Of a DNA stretch of 64,000 nucleotides, positions 1 to 11,802 are shown in pieces; the first letter of the stretch is position 1, and each line of letters begins with the position of its first letter. This DNA is from Talpa occidentalis (Eukaryota; Chordata; Mammalia; Eulipotyphla; Talpidae). Under the pieces are notes generated by a model. That model had not been told where the DNA came from, did no database searches, and saw nothing but the letters and a program-made list of their open reading frames with translations. Both the position numbers and the translations under genes were made by a program. The stretch lies in NCBI RefSeq assembly GCF_014898055.3, contig NW_023601543.1, positions 12,547,314 through 12,611,313 on the forward strand, written 5' to 3'.

Positions 1-50
1 GATCAAAGGTATAGGTCCATCCATTGGTCCGTTTTCTTTGGGGGGGAGGG

Positions 51-79
51 GTGTGTGTGTATGTGTGTGTGTATGTGTT

Positions 80-142
<63 letters not shown>
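51..142. repeat. (GT)n/(GA)n compound microsatellite
   Basis: A GT-rich tract with TATG interruptions changes near position 99 into an uninterrupted GA run. The short reading frame across it, with alternating Cys-Val and Arg-Glu, is only the repeat translated. Compound repeats like this are often length-polymorphic. Confidence 0.97.
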
Positions 143-146
<4 letters not shown>

Positions 147-1093
147 AGGTTAGGGGAGTCATTTGTTCAGGGAACTTGGCCTGAAGTTTATAACAACGCC
201 TTAATGAATCTCCTGACATTGGAATCCAAGCATTGATTTTGATTAAAATTTGGAGCTTTTGCACTTCTCACTGCGTTGAGGTCAGAGCTGGCGGGGCTGC
301 CCGGCTGCATACCCTAATAAGCACAGCCTCTTAGAATATGGTCTTAACAGCCAGTGGTCTTCTTCCTCCCCGCCGTGACTGTTGTTGCTTCAGAAATGCC
401 CCAAAATGGCACTAAATGATGTGCACATGCACAGATGGATTGCTAATCTCTTTTCGAGATTTCCTTAATGGTGCATTCATAGCCCCTTGGAGCAAACTCA
501 ATTTCTCTCTGTGCACTCTATTTCCACTTTTACAATTCTAGAAGAAATCATTTTGGCAAAGATATTTTGTGACTTGGAGTAGAGGTAATTTATACAATTG
601 CTTACCTACTATGACAACAAGCAGCAACTCCAGTCACAGGGGGATAGATGGCTGTTCATCAGTCACAGCTGAGACTCATAAATGGACCTGGAGCCTTTTA
701 TGAAGCTTGAAGCCAGAACCTTGGGGCTACTTCAGGCAAATCTTGGTTCTCTGGAGGGGGCAGGGAATAGAAAAACAAAAGTCTGCAATTTGGATCTTCA
801 CCTTTATGTTGATCACCAGATCTTAAAAGAAACTCAAATGAGTTCAACAGAAAGAGAAATATTTGACTGGTACAAATGCTAAATGCCCAGTGCCAAGGGC
901 GGGTACTGCCAGGGATGCACCTGTGGCCTTGATCTTTGAGGAAAGTCAGGCAACTGAGTAATGAGTCATGATAATTCCCCCCATAGGATCGGTCAGGGCA
1001 TCCCCCAGCTCTCCTGAGAAGGCCTGTGGCCACCTCCAGTGGAACCCCATATCTGCTCACAAGATGTTGTTTTATACTGCAGTCTCAATAGAG

Positions 1094-1096
<3 letters not shown>
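143..1096. other. Unique intergenic or intronic sequence, no gene seen
   Basis: No recognisable repeat or long reading frame. The two frames of 66 and 120 codons overlap on opposite strands and have no family resemblance I can name. It may be old decayed repeat or unique DNA. Confidence 0.5.

Positions 1097-1128
<32 letters not shown>
1097..1128. repeat. (CA)n microsatellite
   Basis: About 15 CA units in a row, followed by a degenerate CA-rich stretch to about 1141. Short frames rich in His-Thr here are repeat translation. Confidence 0.95.
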
Positions 1129-1129
<1 letters not shown>

Positions 1130-1185
1130 ATACACGCACAACCTTGGGTAGAGAATGGGGAAGGAGTTCTTTGCTTGGGGGTTTG

Positions 1186-1675
1186 CTAGGTAAGTTTGTC
1201 CTAAGTCCAGAGTTCACATCTCTGGCCATACATTAAAATCCTGTGCATGGGCCTCCCCTGGTGGCGCAGGCAGTTGAGCGCAGTGCCGTGAAGCTGTCCA
1301 CAGCCTCTGCAGCGCAGGTTCAATCCCGGCCGACCGGCGAGAATCCCACATGGCACAGCAGACCTCTCCTGTCTCACCCGCTGCTCCCCTCAGCAGTGTA
1401 TTTCAGTCAGTCTGCCTGTTCTGCTCCCCACTCTGTCTCTGGTGACTCCTCTCACCCTCCCGCACATCTGGCCTGTACCCCTGTTCTTGTATAAATAAAT
1501 AAATCTTAATAAAATAAAATAAAATCCTGTACACCTGGGGAGCATTAGAAACTCCTGAATGTCCAGGCCCACCCCAGACCAATGGAACCACAGTTACAAG
1601 AAGAGGCACCGAGGAGCCAGTATTTTTCAGGCTCCCCAGGGAATTCCTATGTGCAGCCAAGATTGAAGACCACTG
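1186..1675 (+). mobile_element. MER5A-like hAT relic, split by a SINE
   Basis: After the SINE the text matches the MER5A pattern: 'cctggggagcattagaaa', then 'ggcccaccccagacc', ending in a 'gaccactgc' terminus. The part before the SINE is weaker. MER5A is a short non-autonomous hAT-Charlie DNA transposon fossil of placental mammals, with no coding capacity. A second copy follows directly. Confidence 0.7.
1249..1520 (+). mobile_element. tRNA-derived SINE, subtype 3, full length
   Basis: Pol III promoter boxes are visible: an A box near 'ggtggcgcaggcagttgag' and a B box 'ggttcaatccc'. The body shared by the whole family follows, ending in TAAA repeats and TCTT. The insertion is flanked by aaaatcctgt at 1235-1244 and 1521-1530. 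Subtype 3 is recognised by 'gttgagcgcagtgc' and 'gaagctgtcc' in the head. Confidence 0.95.
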
Positions 1676-1699
1676 CTTTAGGCAGTTAAGGCTGACACA

Positions 1700-1863
1700 G
1701 GCAGTGGATCCCTAACTTCAGTGCATATTGGAATTCCCTGATGAATGTGTTAAAAGGCAGATTCAGTAGGTCTGGGGTAGGGGTCTGAGATCTTGTATTT
1801 TCTAAAGGCTCGTGAGGTGATACTGAGGCTGGTGGTCCACGGACCGCATGTTGAGACCACTGG
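1700..1863 (+). mobile_element. MER5A-like hAT relic, second copy
   Basis: It begins with 'gcagtggatccctaac', contains 'attcagtaggtctggggt' and ends 'gttgagaccactg', the shape of a complete MER5A unit of about 165 bp. The inverted ends 'cagtgg' and 'ccactg' are visible. Confidence 0.8.
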
Positions 1864-3300
1864 CTAAAGAATTCCAGCCTGCAGCTTGGATGTTTGAAAT
1901 GCCTCTTTTATTGTTTCATTTCATACAGCTCCCTCTTCTGCCAGTGCATATGTGGAGGTCACAGTCCCTGAGAGAATCATGCTGACAAATTCAGACACTT
2001 CACCTTGTCACCTCCAAAAAACCAAGGCAATAGATCAAAGGGGGTGTGCGGGCACAGGGTGGAGTATGAAGTAGACAGAGCATAAGGGAGGAAAAGGGCT
2101 GGCTTTCATCTAGCAAGTGCTGGAGATGTGGCATTAAGTCAGTCTCTAGACAGGTAGTGTTGGAAAGATCAGCCACGTAGCACACCCAGTTAAGGTGGGA
2201 TATACTAAGCCTGTGTCTAGGCAGACACTTCCAGACCAAGGCATTCCTGAGAATGCCTCCTGGGTCAGCCCAAGCTGTACCCAGCTGTGCCCCAAGCGCC
2301 TCCTACTTGTCCAGTCCCCTACCATTACAACATTGCCTTTTTTCCCCCAGTCATATGTTTTGCTGACCTCCAGGAGAAAAATCTAATGGCATTCTGTTGC
2401 TACTGAGTTCCTGTAAGATAAGTGGAAAGGATGGGGTAGGGGTAAAGCACAGCTACAAGAAAGAGATCCCAAGTGAATCCGCTAGTTGCATGTGGTCAGT
2501 TAGATAGTTGTCCATTCTATGGATGTTACTGCCCATTCAACAGAGTTAGCTGGTGTGAAATAACAGAGCACAGTCTTTGATGTCAAGTAAGAAGCAACTT
2601 GTTTCATGGAGAAGACCATGAATTTTACAGTAGATTAGGGCCTCCAGTTCTACCTCGGCCATTTCAGAATGGCATGACCTCCCCTATTCCCCCACTTACA
2701 GTATCCTTCTATTGGTTCTAGGGATGGAGAGCATGAAATTAGGGAAGGTCACATATACCTGGGCTTTGAAGGCGGAATGGGATTTCCAAAGACAGAGACG
2801 AAAAGAAAGAACATTCTAGAAGGAGGCAATGACATGCAAAAACCTGGAAAGGGCATTGCTATATTGTCTGAATTTGCTGCTGGGATCATTCGTGGTGGTT
2901 GCTATGAGTTACTTGGTAGTTGTTTATCAAGTTTGCTTTCAACTTACAGTTAGCATTTAAATTGTTCTCACCAATCAGGAGACGGTTATGTGTTAGTTTG
3001 TCTTTTGTTTACCCAGAACTTTCCAGAGTTTCTATAACCTCAGCACAGGAACAGATTTCCAGGTACTGCCTTTGGGTTCTTCCCAAGTCCAGTCCAGTGT
3101 TAACTGACCCAGTGCCCTCAATGCTCCCCTGCACCCCTACTCAGATGTTTTCCCATTTCCCTCACCCATAGCAGTGGGAGAGGGTGGAAAAAGAGGCTCA
3201 GAGAAGCTTCATGCCTGAGGCTGCATTTGAGCTGTGCCCTAGTGGGTAGGTAGAGATGAAGGGACAGGACGTTCCACTAACAGGCAACCACACAAAAGGC
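1864..3300. other. Non-coding stretch, no gene seen
   Basis: No reading frame over 85 codons and no young repeat. Short segments near 2600-2760 may be very decayed MIR, but I cannot align them with confidence. Confidence 0.5.
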
Positions 3301-3324
3301 ATGACTCCTGCGTGTAGAGGCCTA

Positions 3325-3725
3325 AAGCACAGCCATTGGTGCGAGAGGACCGTGGGTTGAGATTCTAGTCTGCAGTTTCCTAGTGGCTGATCCTAACCCT
3401 GAGGCCTCTCAACACACACCCATCCTCCCTTCTGTATAAAACTCCCCAACCCAACTGTCTAGGTTCAAGTGGATAGTTGCCCATTCTGGGCATCTGGTTT
3501 TCAATCACTGCAACCCCTGAACCCCATCCCACTTGTGGCACTTGGTGAAAGCAGTCAGACCATGGTTTACTAGCTGTGAGGTCTTGGGTGAGTTGCTTAA
3601 CTTTGATGAGCTTCAGTTTCCTTATTTGTAAAATGGGGATATTAAAAGTATTCCCTCATAGGGTTATCTAAGGGATTAAATAAAATGTCATGCATAATGT
3701 TCTTAGCATCATGCCTAGAATATAT
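3325..3725 (+). repeat. MIR-type ancient SINE, probably two fragments
   Basis: The 3560-3725 part reads as the MIR core and tail: 'ttactagctgtgaggtcttgggt', then 'cagtttccttatttgtaaaatgggg', then 'gggattaaataaaatg' and 'cttagcatcatgcct'. An upstream piece at 3330-3420 resembles a MIR head. MIR predates the placental radiation and is inactive. Confidence 0.8.
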
Positions 3726-3914
3726 GAAAGTCTTAGTATATTATCTCACTACATTGTAGCTTTTGCCATTAAATCTTTACAATATGAGATGAATGCATGA
3801 ATAAAAGTTGGCATTACTCTGTGAAAAATAATTAGAAAAAGATACACATCCAATTAAGGAACAGTTTTCAAGACTCCAAAGGTCAACCCTTTTTATAACT
3901 AATTCCTCATCTCA

Positions 3915-4330
3915 TTCATTCGTTCATTCTACGAATATTTCTTGAGCACCCATTACATGCCAGGGATCAGGCTAATTGCCAGGAATATGGTGAACAAGAC
4001 AAAGAACCACCTTCTACCCACACGGAGCTTACATTTGTGGGGGATGGAGAGAGACAGAGAGAGGAGAGAGAGAGAAAGAATAAACAAGCCAGTAAATATA
4101 CATTAAGTCAAATGGCAACACGTGGTAAGGAAAAATTCAAGCAGGACGTGTGGCTGGTCAGTTCTGGGGGTGAGGTGGTGAGCAGTGAGGGAAGTTCCCA
4201 CACAGGAAGTATCGTTTGAGCAGAAACCTAAGTGACAGTGAGCCTAAGTCAAGGGCGTATTTCATACTGGAGCTTCCCAAGCAGAGCGAAGAGAGGTGCA
4301 AAGGCCCTGAGGCTGACGGTCATTTACAAT
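3915..4330 (-). mobile_element. L2 LINE 3' fragment, reverse
   Basis: Reads as the reverse complement of the L2 tail: 'cattcattcgttcattc', 'gagcacccattacatgccaggg', 'gaacaagac', 'ggagcttacattt', then the upstream part with 'catttgagcagaaacc' and 'gtgcaaaggccctgagg'. A GA-rich simple repeat lies at about 4037-4080. No coding remnant. Confidence 0.8.
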
Positions 4331-4689
4331 GTGAGAACAGCAAGGAGGGCTTACTTGTTCTGCAAATCCAGGTGTTTGCTTTGGGGGCCACTTGGTTGTC
4401 AAGAGATGTATATTATTTGAAAGTCCTGACTATGGAGAGTCATGAAGAAAGTTAATTGTGTTATCTAGTGATTTTTTTTGTGGATTCTCCAATCCATGAC
4501 ATAGCTCATTTGCTCTTCCATGGACCTTTGAGTTATGCCTGTGTTTGCTCAATGCATTTAATCCTTAGCACCCAGAAAAGGGTGGAAGGGAGCCAAAGGA
4601 AGACTCGGGACCGAAATCTAAATGAATTTTGGTGGGTCAATGACTCGTTCCTTTATTCACTCTTTTACTCAACGTGTGTGACTTACTTT

Positions 4690-5005
4690 TGTTAGATAAC
4701 TGTGTTAGCATACCTGTGCTAAATTCTGTGAGAGAGCGAAGACAACAGGCCCAGCCAGCTTGAATTTTTTGGGAAATATTTGGGATAAATCATAATTTTT
4801 AAGAACTATAAAACTCCAGTCTTTATGGCACTAAGTGGGGTGAGAAGATGTATAAATACATGAACAGCTAACAAAATAGTGATCAGTGTTACTACTGGCA
4901 TGAATGATGACTTGTTAGGTGAGTTGTTCAAATATAGCGACTACAGCCATTGGTCAGAGGAAGGCTTCATGAAGCAGAGAGGGTCAGGTGGGACCTTAAA
5001 ATATA
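4690..5005 (-). mobile_element. L2 LINE fragment, reverse, decayed
   Basis: Contains 'cagaggaaggcttcatgaag', the L2 'gggaaggcttcctgaag' motif, followed by a purine-rich segment. Divergent; the left edge is approximate. Confidence 0.5.
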
Positions 5006-5009
5006 TGAA

Positions 5010-6000
5010 AATGTAGAGGGGGGTGAGAGGGAGGAAAAAAAATAAAAAGAAAAGAAAATGTAGAGGGGAAGAAATAAAGAACAACAAAGCAAAATGCTGA
5101 TCCTTTTGAGATAATCACTCCTGAGAAAAATGCAGGCTAAATCAGTCCTGCCAGCCAGCGCCACCCTTCCTGCCATCACAATCTCTAGTCTAGTTATCAT
5201 AACTTTTGTCACACTTCCATTCTCTATTGCCCTAAGCGTTTACGCATCCCCTGGAATCAGTGAACTCTAATTCAGAAAATAATAGTAGTCCCAGTTTCCT
5301 GAGAACCTGGGTAACAATTGACCTCAGTTCGAATTTGTTTCTGGTTCATGGATATGATTCCAAATCGTCATAGGAAGATGGATGACCTTTTGCAGCTTGG
5401 GTAGGCTTTGAAGACAGCGGTAACTAGGACATCTTTTTCAAGTTTGAGCAGAAAAATATCTACAAAGGCCCAGACACCTAGGCCAAATGGCTTTGGTTGG
5501 CTGGATGAAAGTTGTTTCTCTGGTGGGTTTCCAAGCTGGGTGGGTGCAGTGGCTGTGTCTGGTGAGCTCAGCTCTGGCTGCTGTTCCACACATAACACAG
5601 CAATCTAGTCTCCTGGACCAGGCTGGATCTTTGCTTTTAATTACAACAGCATACTGAGAATGGACAGGATTCTTACTTTTATTCTTATGTTAACTGGAAC
5701 CATTCCTTTGCCTTCCTTCTGAGTTCTTTTCTCTAGAAGATACTTTTTGGAAATCTGAGTTCTCACGGTGGTACCTAGGATAATCAAGGCCAGAGCATGG
5801 AGGTGGCTCATCCATATAAATAGTGTTAGTATTTGTGCTCATTGATTTTATCCACCCAATCTGGTCAAGGAGACTAGGATCTGCGATGACTCCTGAAGGT
5901 GTAGGCCATAAGGCCAAGTGGTGGAGAGTTTGGTTGGGTTCATCACGCTAATGATATAGCTACCAATTCTTGAATGCTTACAGGAAGCCAGGTGGTCTGC
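5010..6000. other. Unique non-coding sequence, no gene seen
   Basis: Mixed-composition DNA with frames under 85 codons on both strands and no young repeats. A purine-rich patch lies at 5020-5090. No splice-site-bounded frame was convincing. Confidence 0.5.
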
Positions 6001-6295
6001 TAATCTGATTTTTCCAACAACTCTGCGAAATAGGTGCTGTGATGATTCCCTTTTTATAGGTGAGGAAACCAAGGGCCAGGGAGGCTTGATGACTTGCCCA
6101 CATGCACATAGCTAGTAAGATTTCAGGTTTTTCTCATTTACATGACGGCTTCACCCCCTTTTCTGCAGAATTGCATGATGACAGCTCTTACCTCATAAGT
6201 GGCTGTAAGATGGAATGAGAGGCCATTAGCAAAGTGTCTCATGGAGCCTGATATAGAGCAAGTGCTTAGTAAATGGTAGCTGCTCTTATTAGGAA
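6000..6295. repeat. MIR fragments in both orientations
   Basis: 6000-6130 reads as MIR on the minus strand ('ttttataggtgaggaaacc', 'gacttgcccacatgcacatagctagtaag'). 6165-6290 reads as a plus-strand MIR tail ('gcaagtgcttagtaaatggtagct'). Two separate old insertions. Confidence 0.7.
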
Positions 6296-6890
6296 CCTGA
6301 TCCCCAGGTTTGTATCTGCTAATGCCGCATTTGTCTCTTGCTGGACCGTGTGCAGCTTCCGCTGAGCTGCCAGAATGCACATCTGTTTGTATCTCCTTCA
6401 TTTGCTCGAGTAGTGTGCATGCTCCAGTGCAAACACTGGGGCGGGTGCCAATTCTATTAGCTTGGGTAAATTGGGCGGGGAGCTCTTGACAATTTAAGGC
6501 CTTCATGTAATATTCCTATTGGAATTTGTTGTGTATTTGCAAATTGGTCCTACGGGAATGTCGTTTCGTCAGAAATCCAATGGTTGATACAAAACACACT
6601 GGGCTCTAAAGTGCATTTGGTGATTCAGACTGCAGGTGGAAAATGTCCCTCGCAACGAGACCCTAACGCTTTTCCATAACAAGGCTTTGGTTACTTTGAT
6701 GGACACTTCCTGGCAACCTAGTGTTAAGGTCTCTGCTGTCCACCATCATGCAAAGTCTGTTCTGTAGCAGGGGGTGCTTGCCACAGATCTGTCCACCCAG
6801 GACCACAGGCAGCTAAGGGGAAACCCAGCATATGGGAAACAGAGTAAAGGTTCGCAGTCACCTTCCCCTCTAGCTTGGAGCTCTCACTTG
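6296..6890. other. Unique non-coding sequence, no gene seen
   Basis: No repeat that I recognise. The frame overlapping 6724-7017 on the minus strand continues into the next SINE and so is not credible. Confidence 0.5.
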
Positions 6891-6905
6891 AAAAACGTGG
6901 GTGTG

Positions 6906-7209
6906 GGCCTCCCCAGTGGCGCAGCGGTTGAACGCCGGGTTGCAAAGCTGCCCGCAGCCTCTGCAGCGCCGGTTCGATCCCCGGCTGCTCTCCGGCTACC
7001 GGAGGAGGGTCCCACATGGCGCGCAGACCTCTCCTGCCGCCCGCTGCTCCCCTCAGCAGTGTATTTTGTCAGTCTGCCTGTTCTGCTCCCCGCTCTGGCT
7101 CTGGTGAATTCTCTTATCCTCCCGCGCTTCTGACTGTACCCTGCGCTTGTATAAAATAAAAATAAATAAATAAATCTTTAAAAAAATATTTAAAAAAAAA
7201 AAGAAAAAG
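6906..7209 (+). mobile_element. tRNA-derived SINE, subtype 1, full length
   Basis: Subtype 1 head 'gcgcagcggttgaacgcc', B box 'ggttcgatccc' and the GC-rich linker with 'ccggaggagggtcccac'. The tail is (TAAA)n, TCTTT and a long A-rich run. Flanks repeat: aaaacgtgggtgtg ending at 6905 and aaaatgtgggtgtg from 7211, one mismatch. Confidence 0.96.
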
Positions 7210-7266
7210 AAAAATGTGGGTGTGAGGCGTGACCCGGGCAAAGCAGAGCAAATTGTCAAAACCTTC

Positions 7267-7532
7267 TTTTTTTTTTTTAAGATTTATTTATTTATACAAG
7301 CATTGGGTACAGTCAGAGGTCAGAGGCATGGGAAGGTGAGAGAATTCACCAGAGTGGAGAGTAGAACAGGCAGAGTGACGAAGTACACTGCTGAGGGGAG
7401 CAGTGGGCAGCAGGAGAGGTCTGCGTGCCATGTGGGACCCTCGCCCGGTGGCTGGGGATCGAACCGGCGCTGCAGAGGCTGCAGGCAGCTTCTCAGCCCA
7501 GCGCTCAACCGCTGGGCCACCGGGGAGGCCCG
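7267..7532 (-). mobile_element. tRNA-derived SINE, subtype 1, reverse, exact TSD
   Basis: Reverse copy from its T-rich tail complement to 'ccaccggggaggcc'. A perfect 16-bp target-site duplication, attgtcaaaaccttct, lies at 7252-7267 and 7533-7548. The perfect match implies a recent insertion. The 283-codon frame over 7216-8067 runs through this copy and is not a gene. Confidence 0.97.
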
Positions 7533-7594
7533 ATTGTCAAAACCTTCTATGAGCGACCTCCTCCTCCTCCTCTCCTCACTAGTCTCTCCTTTAA

Positions 7595-7830
7595 GTCAGA
7601 TGCATCCTCCTAAAACATTTGCCAAGTCTCTCCCTTGTTGTAGAACTTTCAGAAGCTGCCCATCACCTGCAGCACCAAGTCCAAACACCTTTACCTGTCT
7701 CTTTTTCACAACGGCACTCCCACTTTCCTCAGCTAATTCATTCACTTGTTCCCCCAGCACCTACTTTGTGTACCTACTATGTGCCAGGCCCTGGACCAGG
7801 AGCTGGGGATGCGGCTGCGAAACCAGAGGA
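7595..7830. mobile_element. L2-like LINE relics
   Basis: 'agaagctgcccatcacctgcagcaccaagtccaaacacctt' reads like the L2 coding end on the plus strand. 'gcacctactttgtgtacctactatgtgccaggccctgg' reads like a reversed L2 tail. Old and short; the boundary between them is not clear. Confidence 0.55.
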
Positions 7831-8408
7831 GCTGTTGCTCTAGTCCACCTCGGCTGCTGCTTGTCCTCCCCCCAGTGCTGGCTCGTTCTGCCTCTGCACG
7901 CCTGCCTGGTCCTCTCTGGAAATGTCTTCCCTTCTCTCTGCCAACGTATGCTTTTTGTCACCCCTAAAGCCGTTAATCGAATGCCAGCTTTGCACACGTG
8001 CCCCACACCTAGAAGCAAGCAGGAGCCCAGGAGAGCCTGCCTTACACAGAGGCTGGAAGATCTATAGTCAGAAACCATCTGTCTAAAGCCTTTGTGTGCA
8101 AGTAAAAGGAGAAGAAACTTTCCAAAGACTTTTCAGGTGCTGATTGATTTCCTAAAAGGTCATAAGAAACCCAGTTCAGGCTGGAACCATCCTTGAAGGT
8201 GACAGACAGAAAACACAGCAAAGTTTGTTATCTTGGGCTTTGTGTGTATCTTGGGGGTGGTGATGGGGATACGCAGGTCACACTGCTGAAGCCAAATTTT
8301 AGGCCTCTTTGGTGTGCCCCATCAGTGACATGAATTGTCTTGGAATGAGCAGGTAGGATTGTTCATGTAATCACAGTTATAAGCAGTGATGGAAATGTAA
8401 ATCTGTAT
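7831..8408. other. Unique non-coding sequence, no gene seen
   Basis: No repeat recognised and frames only as overlaps on opposite strands. Confidence 0.5.
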
Positions 8409-8420
8409 TGAGTAGTTACT

Positions 8421-8715
8421 TTTTTTTTTAAGATTTATTATTTATTTATTTACTTATTTATTTATTTATTTATTTATTTATACAAGCACTGGGTACAGTC
8501 AGAAGCGCGGGAGGGTGAGAGAATTCACCAGAGCCAGAGCGGGGAGCAGAGCAGGCAGAAGGACCGAAGTACACTGCTGAGGGGAGCAGCGGGCGGCAGG
8601 AGAGGTCTGCGCGCCATGTGGGACCCTCCTCCCGTGGCCGGAGAGCAGCCGGGGATCGAACCGGTGCTGCAGAGGCTGCGGGCAGCACTCAACCGCTGCG
8701 CCACCGGGGAGGCCC
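8421..8715 (-). mobile_element. tRNA-derived SINE, subtype 1, reverse
   Basis: Near-consensus body with an expanded TTTA tail (8435-8481). Flanks are tgagtagttacttt at 8409 and tgagtagctacttt at 8716, one mismatch. The head lacks a few bases between the B box and A box compared with other subtype 1 copies. Confidence 0.96.
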
Positions 8716-8729
8716 TGAGTAGCTACTTT

Positions 8730-9285
8730 ATGTCAGCCAAACCTGCCCGAACATACGGGGTCCCAGGGCAAATGTACAAAGGGACTGCCACATACCATAT
8801 GTTTAAAGATCTACAAATTACACATTAAGCTAACATTGTTGAAGAAAATGTGTTCAGTCTTTCTACCTTGACAAGTACATCATATCTTCATAATGACCTG
8901 GAACTCAGGTTCAAGTTTAAAATTTTTGGATACTTCGATATTTCATGCTGAACATGACAGCACAGATGGGTCTGCTCTAGGGCCCTAGTCCCCATTCAGG
9001 CCTCCGGATCCCCTTCTTGGCCACTCCATCTCCCTGCTATACCAGGAGAGGCCTCACCCACAAAGACGTGGACACCCTGGCCCGCCTTCCCAAGGGGCTG
9101 TGCGTCCTAAGTGTAGGAGGATGGGCCTGGGGCAGAGGCCCACACAGGTCCTCGCAGCAGGCACAAGGCACTGAAGCAGGGAATTCCTGGGCCCTGGGTT
9201 TCCATAGCATGGACTAGCAGGGAAGGCCAGGGACTCTGGTTGGATATGTCCCTTTGGTCCAGTAGATTGCTGCTCGTGGGAGGGC
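8730..9285. other. Unique non-coding sequence, no gene seen
   Basis: GC-moderate DNA around 9000-9250 with 64-66 codon frames on both strands. No family resemblance seen. Confidence 0.45.
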
Positions 9286-9289
9286 CACA

Positions 9290-9480
9290 GAGGTGGGTCA
9301 TAGCGGGGCTAGAGTGAGATATTTAAAGTGTGGGGCCATGTACTGAGGTTAAGATGATAAAATATGGCCCCATCCTCCAGGACCTCAGAATCTGGGGAAC
9401 AGACATACTGGTGCGTAGCCCCTCTAATGTAGTGGGATAAATGAATGCTCTCTGGGGTCCAGAAGACAGTAAAGGAGAAA
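9290..9480 (-). mobile_element. L2-like fragment, reverse
   Basis: 'ccatcctccaggacctcagaatctgggg' followed by 'gacag' fits the reversed L2 tail after heavy decay. Low certainty. Confidence 0.4.
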
Positions 9481-9564
9481 GTAGGACATGATGGTTCTAA
9501 GAAATTGGCAAATAGAGGAAGAAGAGCCAGACAGGGGACAGCAAAGGCCATGCCTTCTAATCCT

Positions 9565-10087
9565 TTTATTTATTTTTTTTTTCCTCGAGATGCAATTAAC
9601 ATTCAGTCAGATGTTCAAATTCCACCTTTCAGCTCCACGTTTTGTGACAATTCCAGCCAATCAGAGGCTCACCGAGTCCTGTCCCTCACCAGTCACCATC
9701 CACTGCCCAAAGGTAACCGCCCTCCTTACCTCCATCTCTGTAAATTACTTCTGTCTCTTTGTGAAGCCCTATAAATGGAATCGTGTTATATGTACCTTTG
9801 TGTCTGGTTTCTTTCACTGAACAGTGAAATCCATTCATGTAGGGTTGTCTAACTATGCTTTGTTGCTTTTCACTGCTGCATAACATTTCATGTTATTAAA
9901 ATATTAGATTTTATTTATCTAGTTTACAATTGATAAGCCTTTGGGTAATTTTCAATTTGGGTCTACTAGGAAAAGTGCTGCTATAAACTTCCTTATTTGC
10001 ATATTTTAGTGAATATTCATGTCATTCTTTGAAAAATTTTAAATAATTTCAGACCTACAAGCAATAATATTTCCAAGAATCCCTGTA
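9565..10087 (-). mobile_element. Old L1 3' fragment, reverse
   Basis: Matches the reversed 3' region of old mammalian L1: 'ccaaaggtaaccgcc', 'ctataaatggaatcgtgttatatgtacctttgtgtctgg', 'tttctttcactgaac', 'attcatgtagggttgt', 'gctgctataaac'. An LTR interrupts at 10088, and related sequence seems to resume after 10694. No usable ORF2 frame. Confidence 0.8.
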
Positions 10088-10694
10088 TGATGAGGCTAAA
10101 AGCAGAAAATTTGGGATGATGGCGTCACAAGCCAGAAACTGGAGGTGGGGGGCAAAATGATTAAGTCCTTAAAAGGGCTACAGAAATGAAAAATCCTTAG
10201 GCGCCCCCTATATAGGAAGTATCCGAGGCGAGGGCCAGAGGTGGGGATACGAGATGGAGGGTCATTAGAGAATCATTGGTCCTTACAAATTAACCCAATC
10301 TCACCCTAGAAGTGATTGATTTAACAACAGATAACCTTCCACAAAGGAATGACCCCTCCCCAAAAGAAGAACACCCTACCAGTACAATTTCTGCTCTGGC
10401 AAAACCCGGCTCCCGCCAAGATTGCCTGCCTACACATTTCTTGTCAGATACCTTTTCCCTTTCAAAAGCAGCAGCAGCAGCAGCTCTCTCCCCACTTAAG
10501 TCTGTGCAGGCACCCCTCTTTTTCCTTTCTCCTTTTTCTAATAAACCTGTCCTTTTAAAATGTAACCTTTGCCGCCTTGTGTCTGGACAAATGTCTCTGT
10601 CTCCCGGGCAAAGTCGCCAGGTGCTGCTGAAAGGGGAGCTCTGCCGAAACTTTTCTCAGAGGGAACCCAAGGACCCCGCTCACTGAACCCAACA
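10088..10694 (+). mobile_element. Solo LTR of an endogenous retrovirus (family C, copy 1)
   Basis: Begins TGATGAGG and ends CCCAACA, with a TATA-like ctatatag at 10208-10214 and an AATAAA signal at 10540-10545. About 140 bp of R/U5-like sequence follow. The last 150 bp align by eye with the ends of the elements at 22.7-23.5 kb (reverse) and 36.9-37.7 kb. No internal viral genes. No target duplication is visible, so the ends are estimates. Confidence 0.75.
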
Positions 10695-11466
10695 TTTCAT
10701 CCAAACGACATCACTGTATATTCATGACCAGAAAATGTATATAATATTCCATTATAAATGCTTTAAAAACATTTACTCTCTCCAAACACTTAAAGCTTAT
10801 ACATTTCTTTTGTTTTCTGTTATAGAAATTTAAGCAAAATATATACTTAGCCTGTGATCTGTACTTATTCTTTGGACTAAAAAGATAGAGTCATACTGTC
10901 AGTGCTTTTTGGAATCTGTGGCCCATGCTTTCCAATTGCTTGATTGTTTTTCAGGAAGCGGTATAGCTCCTTACATTTCTAATCAAATTTTCTTATTGAA
11001 ATTCTTTTCATTCCTCCAAGATTCTACAAGTCAGTCTGGTTTCTGCCCCTTTGAAACACAGGAGAAATGATTTGATTCCTGCCAAGCCTGCCTCTGCCCA
11101 GCCTCGGCTGTCCGCAGCAGCCCTCATGACGCCTCTTCCAAGCGAGCTGACAAGATTGACAGTCTGGCTATAAGACTGGCAATTTGTAGCTGGTTGGTAA
11201 TGGGCTGTGTTTATCAATATCCATTGATCAGTGATCAACTAACACTCATGTAAACACACATACACACATGCATGCATGCATGTAAGTCCATATACTCAGC
11301 AATTGAACCTGAACTTATGAAGTCACCAATGCAGGCCCATTTTTGCTTCCAGGATTCTGGTAGTTTTAATACAAAAGTAGATGACCCACAGAGGTTAAAT
11401 CAGAAAATTCAATTAATGGCAAGCTGTTTAACTGTGGGTCTTGTCTATATGTTTTGTGTATCCCCT
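10695..11466. other. Mostly old L1-derived and unique DNA, no gene
   Basis: The first part ('catcactgtatattcatgacc') looks like the continuation of the interrupted old L1. From 11000 no repeat was recognised. A (CATG)n tract of about four units lies at 11268-11282. Confidence 0.45.
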
Positions 11467-11802
11467 CACACTTGCCCTTTCTTTATATATATATATATTA
11501 TTTTATATCATTCTTACATCATTTTTCATTTTTACACAATGTATGCATTTTCATTTTGGTTATATTCCCCAGACAATTCCCACCCCCCTCATTTTGACTC
11601 TAATCCCTCCTCTCCTCCCCCACCCTGTAGTGTGCCCCTGGTTCATAGTTGCTTGTTGATTTTGATTTTCTCTTTATTATAATTAGTCTTTTTCCTGGTC
11701 CCTTATTTAGGTTTTCTAACTTCCTGCTATGAGTGAGACCATCCGGTATTTTTCTTTTTCTTTCTGTCTTATTTCACTGAGCATGGTCCCTTCTAGCTCC
11801 AT

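Noticed and set aside
6906..6975. tRNA gene from A and B box matches
   Set aside because: The matches are SINE heads, repeated about 30 times with the SINE body attached; no cloverleaf with an acceptor stem.
7216..8067. 283-codon plus-strand reading frame
   Set aside because: Its first third is an antisense SINE with an exact target duplication, followed by an L2 relic. No domain, no start context, no family.
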